Shown in pieces: positions 24,807 to 33,421 of a stretch of DNA of 64,000 nucleotides; the first letter of the stretch is position 1, and every line of letters starts with the position of its first letter. Under the pieces are notes generated by a model, which was not told where the DNA came from, did not search any database, and was given only the letters and a program-made list of their open reading frames with translations. This DNA comes from Paramicrobacterium fandaimingii (GTDB taxonomy: Bacteria; Actinomycetota; Actinomycetes; Actinomycetales; Microbacteriaceae). The stretch covers positions 1,178,001-1,242,000 of the forward strand of contig NZ_CP061170.1 of NCBI RefSeq assembly GCF_011751745.2, written 5' to 3'. A program made the position numbers and the translations under genes.

Positions 24807-24820
24807 GGCAAGCGGTTGCT
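24807..24820. promoter_or_regulatory. LacI-type operator O2 (isomerase operon side)
   Basis: GGCAAGCGGTTGCT, centred 78 bp from O1 in the same divergent region. Confidence 0.75.
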
Positions 24821-24909
24821 AAAGCGACGACTGATGTTTAGAGTGTGCATGATTGCCTTGCACGCGCAAGGTTCCCGCAGATGTGAACGAGCGAAGGCGG
24901 TTCGAGACC

Positions 24910-25758
24910 ATGACAGACAGCGCAGTGACGTGGACCCTCTCGGGGTTCGGTGACGAGATCGACCCGGATCCGGCCATTCAGATCGCCGTGCTCAAGGCCC
25001 TCGACGCCCAGCACATCGAAGTGCGCAGCGCGTGGGGTACGAACGTCGTCGATCTCGACGACGATCAGCTCGCACAGCTTGCCACAATGCTGACGGACGC
25101 GGGCATGGGTGTCTCGGCGATCGCCTCGCCGATCGGCAAAGTCGACGTTTCGCTTGATCCTGATCTCGAGGTCGAGCGACTGAAGCGGATCATCCGCGTC
25201 GCGCACGCGCTGGGCACCGACAGCATCCGGGTATTCTCATTCTTCCGTGGGGAAGGGGTATCGGTCGACAGTACGCGCGACGCCGTCATGGTGCGCATGC
25301 GGATGCTCGCGACCGAGGCTGAGCGTGAAAAGGTCACGCTGCTGCACGAGAACGAGAAGGACATCTACGGCGATACACCGGAGCGTGTGCTCGACCTCGT
25401 CGAGTCCGTCGGTTCGCCGGCCCTTCGGCTTGCCTGGGACAGCGCAAACTTCGTGCAGGTCGGCGTGACGCACCCGCACGATGACGGTTATGCACTATTG
25501 CGCCCGTACCTCGATTACCTGCAGGTGAAGGATGCTGTCGCGGCAACCGGCGGCGTCGTCCCTGCCGGGGAAGGCGACGGCCAGGTGCTCAAGACGATCA
25601 CCGCTTTGAAAGACGATGGGTACACCGGGTTCGCCTCCCTCGAGCCGCATCTGGATGAAGCGCATGCACTCGGCGGATTCTCGGGTCCCGCGGCTTTCGG
25701 GCAGGCTGCCCGAGCATTTGCCGGGCTTCTCGCTGAGGCGGGGGTGAGTACACGATGA
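24910..25758 (+). CDS. Sugar phosphate isomerase/epimerase family TIM-barrel protein
   Basis: 282-residue AP-endonuclease-2-type TIM barrel, as in xylose isomerase-like, IolE/IolI and sugar epimerase proteins. Motifs: TLSGFGDEIDPD at the start, SIRVFSFFRGEG, LLHENEKDIYGDTPERVLDL (metal ligands H and E), LAWDSANFVQVG and YLQVKDAV. ATG 24910 fits the barrel start; the frame is open from 24853. It overlaps the next gene by 4 bp (ATGA). Probably a metal-dependent keto-sugar isomerase or epimerase working with the two dehydrogenases; substrate unknown. Confidence 0.85.
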   Translation: MTDSAVTWTLSGFGDEIDPDPAIQIAVLKALDAQHIEVRSAWGTNVVDLDDDQLAQLATMLTDAGMGVSAIASPIGKVDVSLDPDLEVERLKRIIRVAHALGTDSIRVFSFFRGEGVSVDSTRDAVMVRMRMLATEAEREKVTLLHENEKDIYGDTPERVLDLVESVGSPALRLAWDSANFVQVGVTHPHDDGYALLRPYLDYLQVKDAVAATGGVVPAGEGDGQVLKTITALKDDGYTGFASLEPHLDEAHALGGFSGPAAFGQAARAFAGLLAEAGVSTR

Positions 25759-26783
25759 CGCGGTCTGCCGTTATCGGCTGCGGCGACATCTCGGCGCTGC
25801 ACCTCGATGCGATTGCAAAGATGCCGGATGCCGAGCTCGTCGCGATCTGCGACGTCGACGCACGCCGCCTCGACGCCGCGTCGACGCGCCTCGGCGTTCC
25901 CGGCTTCGCGACCCACGGTGACCTCTTCGAGGCGGCGAAGCCCGACGTTGTTCACATCTGCACTCCGCATTCACAGCACGCCGCCGCGGTGATCGACGCG
26001 CTCGATCTCGGCATCAACGTCATTGTCGAGAAGCCCGTCGCGCGCGACCCCGAGCAGGCGGCTGCCGTCGTCGCCGCTGCCGAGCGCAGCACCGCGAAGA
26101 TCGCTGTGTGCTTTCAGAACCGCTACAACACCCCCGTTCGTGCGGCGAAAGAGATTCTGGACTCTGGGCGGCTCGGCGAGGTGACGGGCGCGTCGGGCAC
26201 AGTGATCTGGCACCGCACCCCCGAGTACTACGCAGCAGCGCCGTGGCGCGGAACGTGGGAGCACGGGGGAGGAGGCCTGCTGATGAATCAGGCGATCCAC
26301 ACCCTTGATCTGCTGCAGTGGCTTGTCGGACCGGTCGACTCCGTCAGCGGCAGTGCCGCGACACGTGCACTGCCGATCGAGGTCGAAGACACCGCTGAAA
26401 TGACCCTTCGCCATGAGAACGGCGCGCAGTCCGTGTTCTACGCCACGCTCGCGCATACGGCGAACGAGCCCGTCACCATTGACATCGTCGCCGAGCACGG
26501 TCATCTCAGCATCCGAGAGAATCTCACGGTGCGCTGGAATGACGGAACGCTCGAGACGGTTGACCTAGAGCTGACCGCGACGGGGGAGCGATCTTACTGG
26601 GGGGTCTCGCACGAGCGGCTCATCACTGACTTCTACACGCGCCTCGACGAACCGCACGCCTTCTGGATCACGCCAGCTGAGGCCGCGCGAACCGTCGAGA
26701 TCATCTCCGACGTCTACGCCTCGTCGTACCCCGAGCACGTGACGTCCACACTGTCCTCATCGAAACGGAGTATCAACGCATGA
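25755..26783 (+). CDS. Gfo/Idh/MocA-family oxidoreductase (first of two)
   Basis: 342-residue NAD(P)-dependent sugar dehydrogenase. The N-terminal Rossmann motif is AVIGCGDISALHLDAI, then VVHICTPHSQHAAAVIDAL and the catalytic Lys motif VIVEKPVAR. The substrate domain has GGGGLLMNQAIHTLDLLQWL with the conserved His. Overlaps its neighbours on both sides by 4 bp, so three genes are tightly coupled. Family members oxidise or reduce sugars, inositols and sugar acids; with a TIM-barrel isomerase they often form oxidation-isomerisation pathways via 3-keto sugars. The exact substrate is unknown. Confidence 0.88.
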   Translation: MTRSAVIGCGDISALHLDAIAKMPDAELVAICDVDARRLDAASTRLGVPGFATHGDLFEAAKPDVVHICTPHSQHAAAVIDALDLGINVIVEKPVARDPEQAAAVVAAAERSTAKIAVCFQNRYNTPVRAAKEILDSGRLGEVTGASGTVIWHRTPEYYAAAPWRGTWEHGGGGLLMNQAIHTLDLLQWLVGPVDSVSGSAATRALPIEVEDTAEMTLRHENGAQSVFYATLAHTANEPVTIDIVAEHGHLSIRENLTVRWNDGTLETVDLELTATGERSYWGVSHERLITDFYTRLDEPHAFWITPAEAARTVEIISDVYASSYPEHVTSTLSSSKRSINA

Positions 26784-27946
26784 CAGACACGAAGATTCGC
26801 CTCGGCATCATCGGCCTCGGAATGGAGGGCGGCATGTACGCCACCTTCATCCGCGACGGAATGGTGCCGAACATGGAGATCGGCGCCATCTGCGACATTC
26901 TGCCCGATAAGAAAGACCGGGCAGATGAACTCGGCGTTCCGTTCTACGAGGACTACATCGCCATGATCGAATCTGGGAACGTGGACGCTGTCGTCACGTG
27001 CGTTCCGCACTACCTGCACCCCGAGATGGGCATTGCGGCCCTTGAACGCGGAGTTCACGCTCTGCTCGAAAAGCCCGTCGGCGTCTACACGAAGCAGGCC
27101 CGCGAGGTGATTGACTATGCGGCGACGAAGCCAGAGCTCACGTTCGGCGTCTTCTTCAACCAGCGCACGAACCCGCTGTACGTCGACCTGAAGAAGCTCA
27201 TCGCCTCGGGCGAACTTGGTGCGCTGCGCCACTCGTCGTGGATCATTACGAATTGGTGGCGACCGCAGGGCTACTATGACCAGTCGGATTGGCGTGCCAC
27301 CTGGGGCGGCGAGGGCGGAGGCGTTCTCGTGAACCAGGCGCCGCACCAGCTCGACTTGTGGCAGTGGATGTGCGGCGTTCCGAAGAAGTGCTTCGCGAAG
27401 CTCGCTTTCGGCTTCCGTCGTGACATCGCTGTGGAAGACGAGGTGAATGCCCTCGTCGACTTCGGTGACGGCGCGACGGGCCACTTCATGACGGCGACGC
27501 ACGATCTTGTCGGAACCGACCGTCTCGAGATGCTCTTCGACGCGGGAAAGATTGTTGTCGAAGGCTCGAAGAAGGTGACGATCACGCGCCTCAAAGCACC
27601 GGAGCAGGAGCTTTCGAAGGACATGTCCATGGACGACGTGCGCAAGCTCTTCACCGGCCAACTCGACGCCGACGCGCTGTATGAGACGGAAGTCACCGAG
27701 TACGAGTCGGTGTGGGGCCAGCAGCACGCCACCGTGATGCAGAACTTCGCTGCAAACATTCTCGACGGCACGCCGCTGATCGCCCCTGGTCCCGACGGCA
27801 TCAACGGTGTTCGCCTGGCCAACGCCATGCACCTTTCGGCATGGACAGGCGAGGAAGTCGACATGGTCGACTTCGATGAAGAACGCTATCTTTCAGGGCT
27901 CAATGCGCGCATTGAGGCCGAGGGTGCGTTCGTCACGCGTTCATAA
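26780..27946 (+). CDS. Gfo/Idh/MocA-family oxidoreductase (second of two)
   Basis: 388-residue paralogue of the preceding dehydrogenase but clearly different in sequence. Rossmann motif RLGIIGLGMEGGMYA, then VDAVVTCVPHYLHPEMGIAA, Lys motif LLEKPVGVYTK, and GGEGGGVLVNQAPHQLDLWQW with the conserved His. The C-terminal FDEERYLSGLNARIEAEG lies outside the core. It overlaps the upstream dehydrogenase by 4 bp. The pair may catalyse successive or opposite redox steps on the same sugar. A stable hairpin follows. Confidence 0.88.
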   Translation: MTDTKIRLGIIGLGMEGGMYATFIRDGMVPNMEIGAICDILPDKKDRADELGVPFYEDYIAMIESGNVDAVVTCVPHYLHPEMGIAALERGVHALLEKPVGVYTKQAREVIDYAATKPELTFGVFFNQRTNPLYVDLKKLIASGELGALRHSSWIITNWWRPQGYYDQSDWRATWGGEGGGVLVNQAPHQLDLWQWMCGVPKKCFAKLAFGFRRDIAVEDEVNALVDFGDGATGHFMTATHDLVGTDRLEMLFDAGKIVVEGSKKVTITRLKAPEQELSKDMSMDDVRKLFTGQLDADALYETEVTEYESVWGQQHATVMQNFAANILDGTPLIAPGPDGINGVRLANAMHLSAWTGEEVDMVDFDEERYLSGLNARIEAEGAFVTRS

Positions 27947-27957
27947 CCCAGCCACGC

Positions 27958-27987
27958 TGTAGCCTCCGCATGAATGCGGGGGCTACA
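27958..27987 (+). terminator. Hairpin after the dehydrogenase operon
   Basis: 14-bp stem TGTAGCCTCCGCAT/ATGCGGGGGCTACA with one T-G wobble and only a 2-nt gap between arms, 11 nt after the stop. No U-tract. Likely terminator. Confidence 0.7.
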
Positions 27988-28028
27988 GGCCGTGCTTCGG
28001 CATCCATGTATCGGCAAAGTCACATTTT

Positions 28029-28044
28029 TTGACAAGCGGTTGCC
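28029..28044. promoter_or_regulatory. LacI-type operator O3 overlapping a -35 box
   Basis: Operator GACAAGCGGTTGCC (28031-28044) shares bases with a TTGACA -35 hexamer (28029-28034) of the ABC importer promoter. The -10 is not clear. Confidence 0.75.
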
Positions 28045-28100
28045 ACAGCGCGAATTGTGCTCTAACGTTGGCACAACACAGCGGAAGTCTCGCGTAATTT

Positions 28101-28114
28101 GGCAACCGCTTGCC
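28101..28114. promoter_or_regulatory. LacI-type operator O4
   Basis: GGCAACCGCTTGCC, centred 70 bp after O3 and 34 nt before the lipoprotein start; it lies in the predicted 5' leader. Confidence 0.8.
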
Positions 28115-28147
28115 CTCACAGCAGAGAATCCTCTCAAGGAGAAAACA

Positions 28148-29674
28148 ATGAAGTTTCGACCCCTGGTGGTTTCGGCGGCAGTCGTCGCTGCAGCTTCCCT
28201 CGCCCTCACCGGATGCTCCGGCTCAGCCGCGAGCAGCGGCTCGGGCTCGGCCCCCACAACGCTGACTCTCGGCGTACTGCAGAACATCAACTCATTCGAC
28301 CCGGCACAGGCTCACCTGGGTCACCAGATGCAGATTTACCAGGCTGCGTACGACACGCTCATTCTGCGCGAGCCAGATGGCACCCTCTCGCCGATGCTCG
28401 CCACGGAGTGGCAGTACAACGACGACAACACGGTGCTCACCGTGGATCTGCGCGATGACGTGACCTTCACCGATGGTGCGACCTTCGACGCTGAGGCGGC
28501 AAAGGCAAACCTCGATCACTTCACTGAGGCGAACGGTCCCGACGCCAACCAGGGGAAATCGATCAAATCAGTAGATGTCGTCGACGATGACACGATCGAC
28601 ATCACCTTGACCGAGCCCGACCCCGCGATGCTCTATTACCTCAGCCAGGCAGCCGGATTCATGGGAAGCCCCGACGTGCTGGGTACCGACGGCGTCAAGA
28701 CAGTTCCCGTCGGCAGCGGCCCGTACATTCTTGACAAGAAGGCGTCCGTCAACGGATCACAGTTCACGTTCACGAAGAACGAGGACTACTGGAACCCCGA
28801 CCTCCAGAAGTACGACAAGGTCGTCTTCAAGGTGCTGACCGAAGTCACCTCACGTGTGAATGCCATCGTCTCGGGACAGGTGGATGCCACGCTCCTCGAC
28901 CCGAAGACCAGCAAGCAGGCAGACAAGAAGGGGCTCAAGAAGACGAGCTACCCCGTTGACTGGCAGGGCCTTCTTCTCTTCGACCGCGACGGTGCAATCG
29001 CACCGGAGCTTGAGGACGTGCGGGTTCGCCAGGCGATCAACTATGCATTTGACCGGCAGACCATGCTCGACGAAGCCTTGCTCGGCGAGGGTGAAGTCAC
29101 CTCACAGGTCTTCGGCAAGACGACGGAAGCGTACATTCCCGAGCTTGACGACGCCTACGCATATGACCCGAAGAAGGCAAAGGAACTTCTTGCCGAGGCA
29201 GGTTATGCCGACGGCTTCACTCTCGAGATCCCGATGCTTCCCGACACCGAGACGTTCATGGCAATGGCCAAGCAGCAGCTCGCTGACGTCGGCATCACAG
29301 TCAAGCTCACGTCCGCGACGATCGCCGACTACGTACCCAACATCATTCAGGGCAAGTACGCAGTTGCATGGTTCAGCATCTTCCAGGGTGAGCCGTGGGT
29401 GGCCATCCGTCAGATGATTTCAACGGATGCCGCATACAACCCGTTCAAGACCACGGACGATGAGATCGCTGGCTACATCGATGCCGTGCACTTCGGCGGC
29501 GAGAAGAGCGGCGAGCTCGCAAAGGATGTGAACCAGTACGTCACAGACAACGCGTGGTTCGCCCCGTGGTACCGCGTGAACCAGCTGTACTACAGCGACG
29601 ACTCAAAGGTCACCGTGGAACCGCAGGTGCAGCAGGCCGTTCCGAACCTGTACAACTATTCCCCGGTCTCCTGA
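28148..29674 (+). CDS. ABC transporter substrate-binding lipoprotein (SBP_bac_5, Opp/Dpp type)
   Basis: 508-residue lipoprotein. Signal peptide with lipobox LTGC (Cys22), then a Ser/Gly linker and the SBP_bac_5 core: INSFDPAQAHLGHQMQIYQA, YDTLILREPDGTLSPMLATEW, PVGSGPYIL, VRQAINYAFDRQTML, and PWYRVNQLYYSDDSK near the end. ATG 28148 has AAGGAGA 8 nt upstream; the frame is open from 27974. Opp/Dpp-type systems carry peptides but also glycosides and oligosaccharides. The operators here tie it to the sugar genes, so I infer an oligosaccharide or glycoside ligand. Confidence 0.9.
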   Translation: MKFRPLVVSAAVVAAASLALTGCSGSAASSGSGSAPTTLTLGVLQNINSFDPAQAHLGHQMQIYQAAYDTLILREPDGTLSPMLATEWQYNDDNTVLTVDLRDDVTFTDGATFDAEAAKANLDHFTEANGPDANQGKSIKSVDVVDDDTIDITLTEPDPAMLYYLSQAAGFMGSPDVLGTDGVKTVPVGSGPYILDKKASVNGSQFTFTKNEDYWNPDLQKYDKVVFKVLTEVTSRVNAIVSGQVDATLLDPKTSKQADKKGLKKTSYPVDWQGLLLFDRDGAIAPELEDVRVRQAINYAFDRQTMLDEALLGEGEVTSQVFGKTTEAYIPELDDAYAYDPKKAKELLAEAGYADGFTLEIPMLPDTETFMAMAKQQLADVGITVKLTSATIADYVPNIIQGKYAVAWFSIFQGEPWVAIRQMISTDAAYNPFKTTDDEIAGYIDAVHFGGEKSGELAKDVNQYVTDNAWFAPWYRVNQLYYSDDSKVTVEPQVQQAVPNLYNYSPVS

Positions 29675-29680
29675 TGTCTG

Positions 29681-29706
29681 GTGGGGGAAGCGCAGCTTCC
29701 CCCACC
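29681..29706 (+). terminator. Intra-operon hairpin after the binding-protein gene
   Basis: Stem GGTGGGGGAAGC/GCTTCCCCACC with a GCA loop and one bulged G, in the 63-bp gap between binding protein and permease. Likely partial terminator or RNA stabiliser. Confidence 0.65.
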
Positions 29707-29737
29707 GCTCATCGGCGACCAGTAATGGATCAACATC

Positions 29738-30679
29738 ATGCTGACGTTCATCATCAAGCGCATCGTCTCGGGAATAACCGTTCTCGTCGCGATCTCCGTA
29801 GCAACGTTCTTCCTTTTGTACTACTCGGGATCAAACATCGCCCGAAACATCCTCGGTGAGTATGCGACACCGGACCAGGTCGCGGCCAAGGAACATGAGC
29901 TGGGCCTCGACCGCCCCATCATCGTGCAGTTCGGCGAGTGGGCCTCGCAGGCGATTACCGGCAACCTCGGGGTCTCATGGTTCACGAGCCAGGGTGTCGC
30001 CGAGTCGCTTCTCACACGACTGCCCGTCACGCTGACGCTGCTGATCGTCGCCATCATCGCGATCGCCATTTTCGCCACGCTCATCGGCATCGCAGCGGCT
30101 GTGAAGCGAGGCTGGATCGACCGTGTCGTTCAGGTGGGAGCGGTAGTCGGCGAAGCCATTCCCAGCTTCGTGCTCGGGGTCATCTTCGTGACGATCTTCG
30201 CAATCAACCTCGCCTGGTTTCCCGCGACAAGCAGCATTCAACCGGGAGCCCCGGGAAGTGCCTGGGTGCTCTCGCTCACGCTGCCCGCAATCGCCCTTGC
30301 GCTCAATGGCATGACCAGCACCGCTCAGCAGATCCGAAGTGCGGTCATCGCGCAACTCGAAAAAGACTATGTGCGCACCTTGCGCAGTCGGGGCATTCCC
30401 GAAACCGTGGTGCTCTTTAAGCATGTGCTCCGGAGCGCTGCTCCTGCCGGCCTCACCGTGCTGAGCCTGCACTTCATCGGCATGCTCGGCGGCGTCGTGA
30501 TCATCGAGCAGATCTTCGCTCTCCCCGGCATGGGCGCCCTCGCCGTGCAGTCAACGGTTCTTGGCGATACCCCGCTGGTCATGGGCGTGGTCATCTACAC
30601 AGTCATCATTGTCATCATCGTCAACCTGCTCGTCGATCTGGCGAATGGGTGGCTCAACCCCAAGGTGCGTGTCTCATGA
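29738..30679 (+). CDS. ABC transporter permease (DppB-like)
   Basis: 313-residue permease, six membrane helices, beginning MLTFIIKRIVSGITVLVAIS as in DppB/OppB. It has the usual external domain after helix 1 (AAKEHELGLDRPIIVQFGEW) and the cytoplasmic EAA loop EKDYVRTLRSRGIPETVVLF. Its stop overlaps the next gene by 4 bp. Forms the membrane channel with the permease half of the following fusion protein. Confidence 0.93.
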   Translation: MLTFIIKRIVSGITVLVAISVATFFLLYYSGSNIARNILGEYATPDQVAAKEHELGLDRPIIVQFGEWASQAITGNLGVSWFTSQGVAESLLTRLPVTLTLLIVAIIAIAIFATLIGIAAAVKRGWIDRVVQVGAVVGEAIPSFVLGVIFVTIFAINLAWFPATSSIQPGAPGSAWVLSLTLPAIALALNGMTSTAQQIRSAVIAQLEKDYVRTLRSRGIPETVVLFKHVLRSAAPAGLTVLSLHFIGMLGGVVIIEQIFALPGMGALAVQSTVLGDTPLVMGVVIYTVIIVIIVNLLVDLANGWLNPKVRVS

Positions 30680-32466
30680 GCGAACCAATCGAGGTAAAAG
30701 CGTCGCAGGCGACGATCGCCCGCACGCACATTTTCGTCAAGCTGCTGAAGAACCCGATGGGCGCGATCGCGATCGCGGTGCTCGGTGTCTTGATCATCGT
30801 CGCGATCTTCGCGCAGTGGATCGCACCTTTCGACGCGAACTTTGCGAACATCTCCAAGACACTGGCCAGCCCCGACGCGACGAATCTTCTCGGAACAGAC
30901 AGTGCGGGCCGCGACACGTTCAGCAGAATTGTGCTCGGTGCCCAGACGACGCTGATCTCGGCGGCGCTCTGCGCCGTCGTCGCGATTGGGCTTGGGCTCC
31001 CCTCTGGCCTCATCGCTGGGTACTACGGCGGATTCTTCGATTCCGTTTCGAACTGGGTAGTCAATGTGCTGATGGCGATCCCTGCGATTATCTTGCTGCT
31101 GACCATCCGTGCCGCTTTCGGCCCGTCGGTCTGGATCTCCATGATCGCCTTCGGCGTCGTGATCAGCCCCGGTTACTTCAGGCTGACGCGCACGGCCGTG
31201 CAGTCCGTGCGCAATGAACTGTATGTGGATGCCGCACGCGTCTCGGGACTGGGCGACGGACGCATCATCGCCCGGCACATCTTCTCTGTCGTTCGCGCCC
31301 CCATCATCATTCAGACGGCCGTCGTCTGCGGTGTCGCGATCGCCATTCAGTCGGGACTGGAGTTTCTCGGTCTTGGCGACCCGGCCGTCGCGACATGGGG
31401 TGTCATGCTCGCCGAGGGGTTCGCCAACGTATACCTCGCTCCGACGCTCCTCGTATGGCCCGCCGTCGTGATCGGACTCGCGATCGGTGCTCTCGTGCTT
31501 CTCGGCAATGCCGTGCGCGATGCCCTTGAAGACCGCGAAAAGGTTGCGACGCCGAAAACGCGCAAGAACACGCTGACGTCGACGAAGCGCGTCACAGTTC
31601 CTGCGCCCGCATCCAGCGACCATCTTGTCGAGGTCTCGCACCTCGCGGTGGGCTACCCCCAGGCAGCGGGCACCGTCAAGGAGGTCGTGAGCGATGTGTC
31701 GTTCACCGTGGATCGCGGTGAAGTCCTCGGCATCGTCGGTGAATCGGGGTCGGGGAAGTCACAGACGGCATTCTCGATGCTCGGCCTGCTTCCCGATGAG
31801 GCACGCATCGTCTCGGGCAGCATCCAATTCGACGGTAACTACACGGTGGCCCCCGGCGAAGAGACCGTGAGCCAGTCGCGGCTGTCGAAGCTGCGAGGCA
31901 AGCGCATCTCCTACATTCCGCAGGAGCCGATGTCGAACCTCGATCCGGCGTACACCTGCGGGTCGCAGCTCGTCGCTCCAATGGTGCGCATTCTCGGCAT
32001 CAGCAAGCGCGAGGCGAAGAAGCGTGCGCTGCAGCTGCTGACCGACGTTGGAATCGTCAATCCGCAGCGTACATTCGATGCGTATCCGCACGAAGTATCT
32101 GGTGGCATGGCCCAACGTGTGCTCATCGCGGGTGCGATCAGCTGCGAACCAGACCTGATCATTGCCGACGAACCGACGACGGCTCTCGATGTGACAGTGC
32201 AGGCCGACGTGCTCGATCTCATTCGCGATCTGCAGAAGCGCCTCGGCGTCGGCGTGATCCTCGTCACGCACAACTTCGGTGTCGTGGCCGACCTCTGCGA
32301 CCGCGTCGTTGTCATGCAGCAGGGTCGGCTCGTCGAAACCGGTGAGGTGCGCGAGGTTCTGCGCAACCCGCAGGACCCGTACACGAAGACGCTGCTGTCT
32401 TCGATGCTCGAGGGGAAAAGGCCCATGACCATGCTCGTCACCGCCGAAGGAGGGTTGCAATCATGA
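30676..32466 (+). CDS. Fused ABC permease-ATPase (DppC-DppD type)
   Basis: 596-residue fusion. Residues 1 to about 290 are a DppC-like permease: MGAIAIAVLGVLIIVAIFAQ helix, LLGTDSAGRDTFSR, and EAA loop YVDAARVSGLGDGRIIARHI. A short linker (KVATPKTRKNTLTSTKRV) leads to a DppD-like ATPase: Walker A GESGSGKSQ, IPQEPMSNLDPAYTCG, signature EVSGGMAQRVLIAGAIS, Walker B LIIADEPTTALDVT. The reading frame is continuous, so this is a true fusion, a layout known in actinobacterial peptide/nickel-type importers. The C-terminal oligopeptide-specific motif region is short. Overlaps the next ATPase by 4 bp. Confidence 0.9.
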   Translation: MSEPIEVKASQATIARTHIFVKLLKNPMGAIAIAVLGVLIIVAIFAQWIAPFDANFANISKTLASPDATNLLGTDSAGRDTFSRIVLGAQTTLISAALCAVVAIGLGLPSGLIAGYYGGFFDSVSNWVVNVLMAIPAIILLLTIRAAFGPSVWISMIAFGVVISPGYFRLTRTAVQSVRNELYVDAARVSGLGDGRIIARHIFSVVRAPIIIQTAVVCGVAIAIQSGLEFLGLGDPAVATWGVMLAEGFANVYLAPTLLVWPAVVIGLAIGALVLLGNAVRDALEDREKVATPKTRKNTLTSTKRVTVPAPASSDHLVEVSHLAVGYPQAAGTVKEVVSDVSFTVDRGEVLGIVGESGSGKSQTAFSMLGLLPDEARIVSGSIQFDGNYTVAPGEETVSQSRLSKLRGKRISYIPQEPMSNLDPAYTCGSQLVAPMVRILGISKREAKKRALQLLTDVGIVNPQRTFDAYPHEVSGGMAQRVLIAGAISCEPDLIIADEPTTALDVTVQADVLDLIRDLQKRLGVGVILVTHNFGVVADLCDRVVVMQQGRLVETGEVREVLRNPQDPYTKTLLSSMLEGKRPMTMLVTAEGGLQS

Positions 32467-33341
32467 TGGATGCTGCAGACACGAAGAAGCCGCTCCTTGA
32501 GGTGGACTCGCTCAACGTTGACTACCGGGGAAAGGGTTTCAGAGCGAAGCCATTTCGCGCACTCACCGATATATCCATCAGCATTGGCGAAGGCGAGACT
32601 CTCGGCCTTGTGGGGGAGTCCGGCTCGGGCAAGACGACCCTCGGTCGTGCGGTGCTGGGACTCGCGCCGGTGTCGGCTGGAACGATTGCCTTCAACGGTT
32701 CAGACATCAGCCACGCATCGCGTGCGCAGCGACAGAAGCTCAGTCGCCACCTGCAGGTTGTTTTTCAAGACCCATACACATCGCTCAATCCGGCGATGGA
32801 GATCGGCGACATTCTCGCCGAGCCCCTGGGAATCCAGGGCATCGGGCCGAAAGAATCTCAGGCGCGGGTGAAAGAGCTGCTCGATCAAGTCAGCCTTCCC
32901 AGCGATGCGCTGCACAGGCAGCCACGCGAGTTCTCTGGAGGTCAACGTCAGCGCGTGGCGATCGCGCGTGCGCTTGCTCTGTCACCCAAGCTCATCGTGT
33001 GCGATGAGCCGGTTTCGGCGCTCGATCTCACGACGCAGGCGACAGTGCTCGATCTGTTTCTGCAGATTCAGCGGGACACCGGTGTGTCGTACCTGTTCGT
33101 GTCGCACGACCTCGATGTCGTGCGCCACATCAGTCACCGAGTTGCTGTGATGTATCGCGGAGAGATCGTCGAGCAGGGCGATGCCGGTCAAGTGACCCAG
33201 GATCCACAGCATCCGTACACGCAAAAGCTTCTGCTTGCTTCGCCGGTTCCTGACCCCGATCGCCAGCAGCAGCGCCGAGACGAACGCAAGCGACTCGCTG
33301 CACTGAAGTCACAGGATGCTGACGCCACCGCCGCGGTGTGA
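32463..33341 (+). CDS. ABC transporter ATP-binding protein (DppF-like)
   Basis: 292-residue second ATPase of the importer. Walker A GESGSGKTT, VVFQDPYTSLNPAMEIGDIL, signature EFSGGQRQRVAIARALA, Walker B LIVCDEPVSALDLTTQ, switch His in FVSHDLDVVRHIS, and the oligopeptide_HPY segment DPQHPYTQKLLLASPVPDP. It pairs with the ATPase half of the fusion. The stem of a terminator includes its stop codon. Confidence 0.93.
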   Translation: MMDAADTKKPLLEVDSLNVDYRGKGFRAKPFRALTDISISIGEGETLGLVGESGSGKTTLGRAVLGLAPVSAGTIAFNGSDISHASRAQRQKLSRHLQVVFQDPYTSLNPAMEIGDILAEPLGIQGIGPKESQARVKELLDQVSLPSDALHRQPREFSGGQRQRVAIARALALSPKLIVCDEPVSALDLTTQATVLDLFLQIQRDTGVSYLFVSHDLDVVRHISHRVAVMYRGEIVEQGDAGQVTQDPQHPYTQKLLLASPVPDPDRQQQRRDERKRLAALKSQDADATAAV

Positions 33342-33358
33342 GCCTCCCGCGGCGGTGG
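33325..33358 (+). terminator. Terminator of the ABC importer operon
   Basis: Perfect 12-bp stem CCACCGCCGCGG (33325-33336) and complement (33347-33358), 10-nt loop, overlapping the stop codon and followed by TGTATTA. It separates the importer from lacI-type transcription at least in part. Confidence 0.75.
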
Positions 33359-33421
33359 TGTATTACCGTAGAGTCGGGTTGCTGTCTGCAGCCTCGGCCG
33401 AACGGGGAATGGAGATGACCG

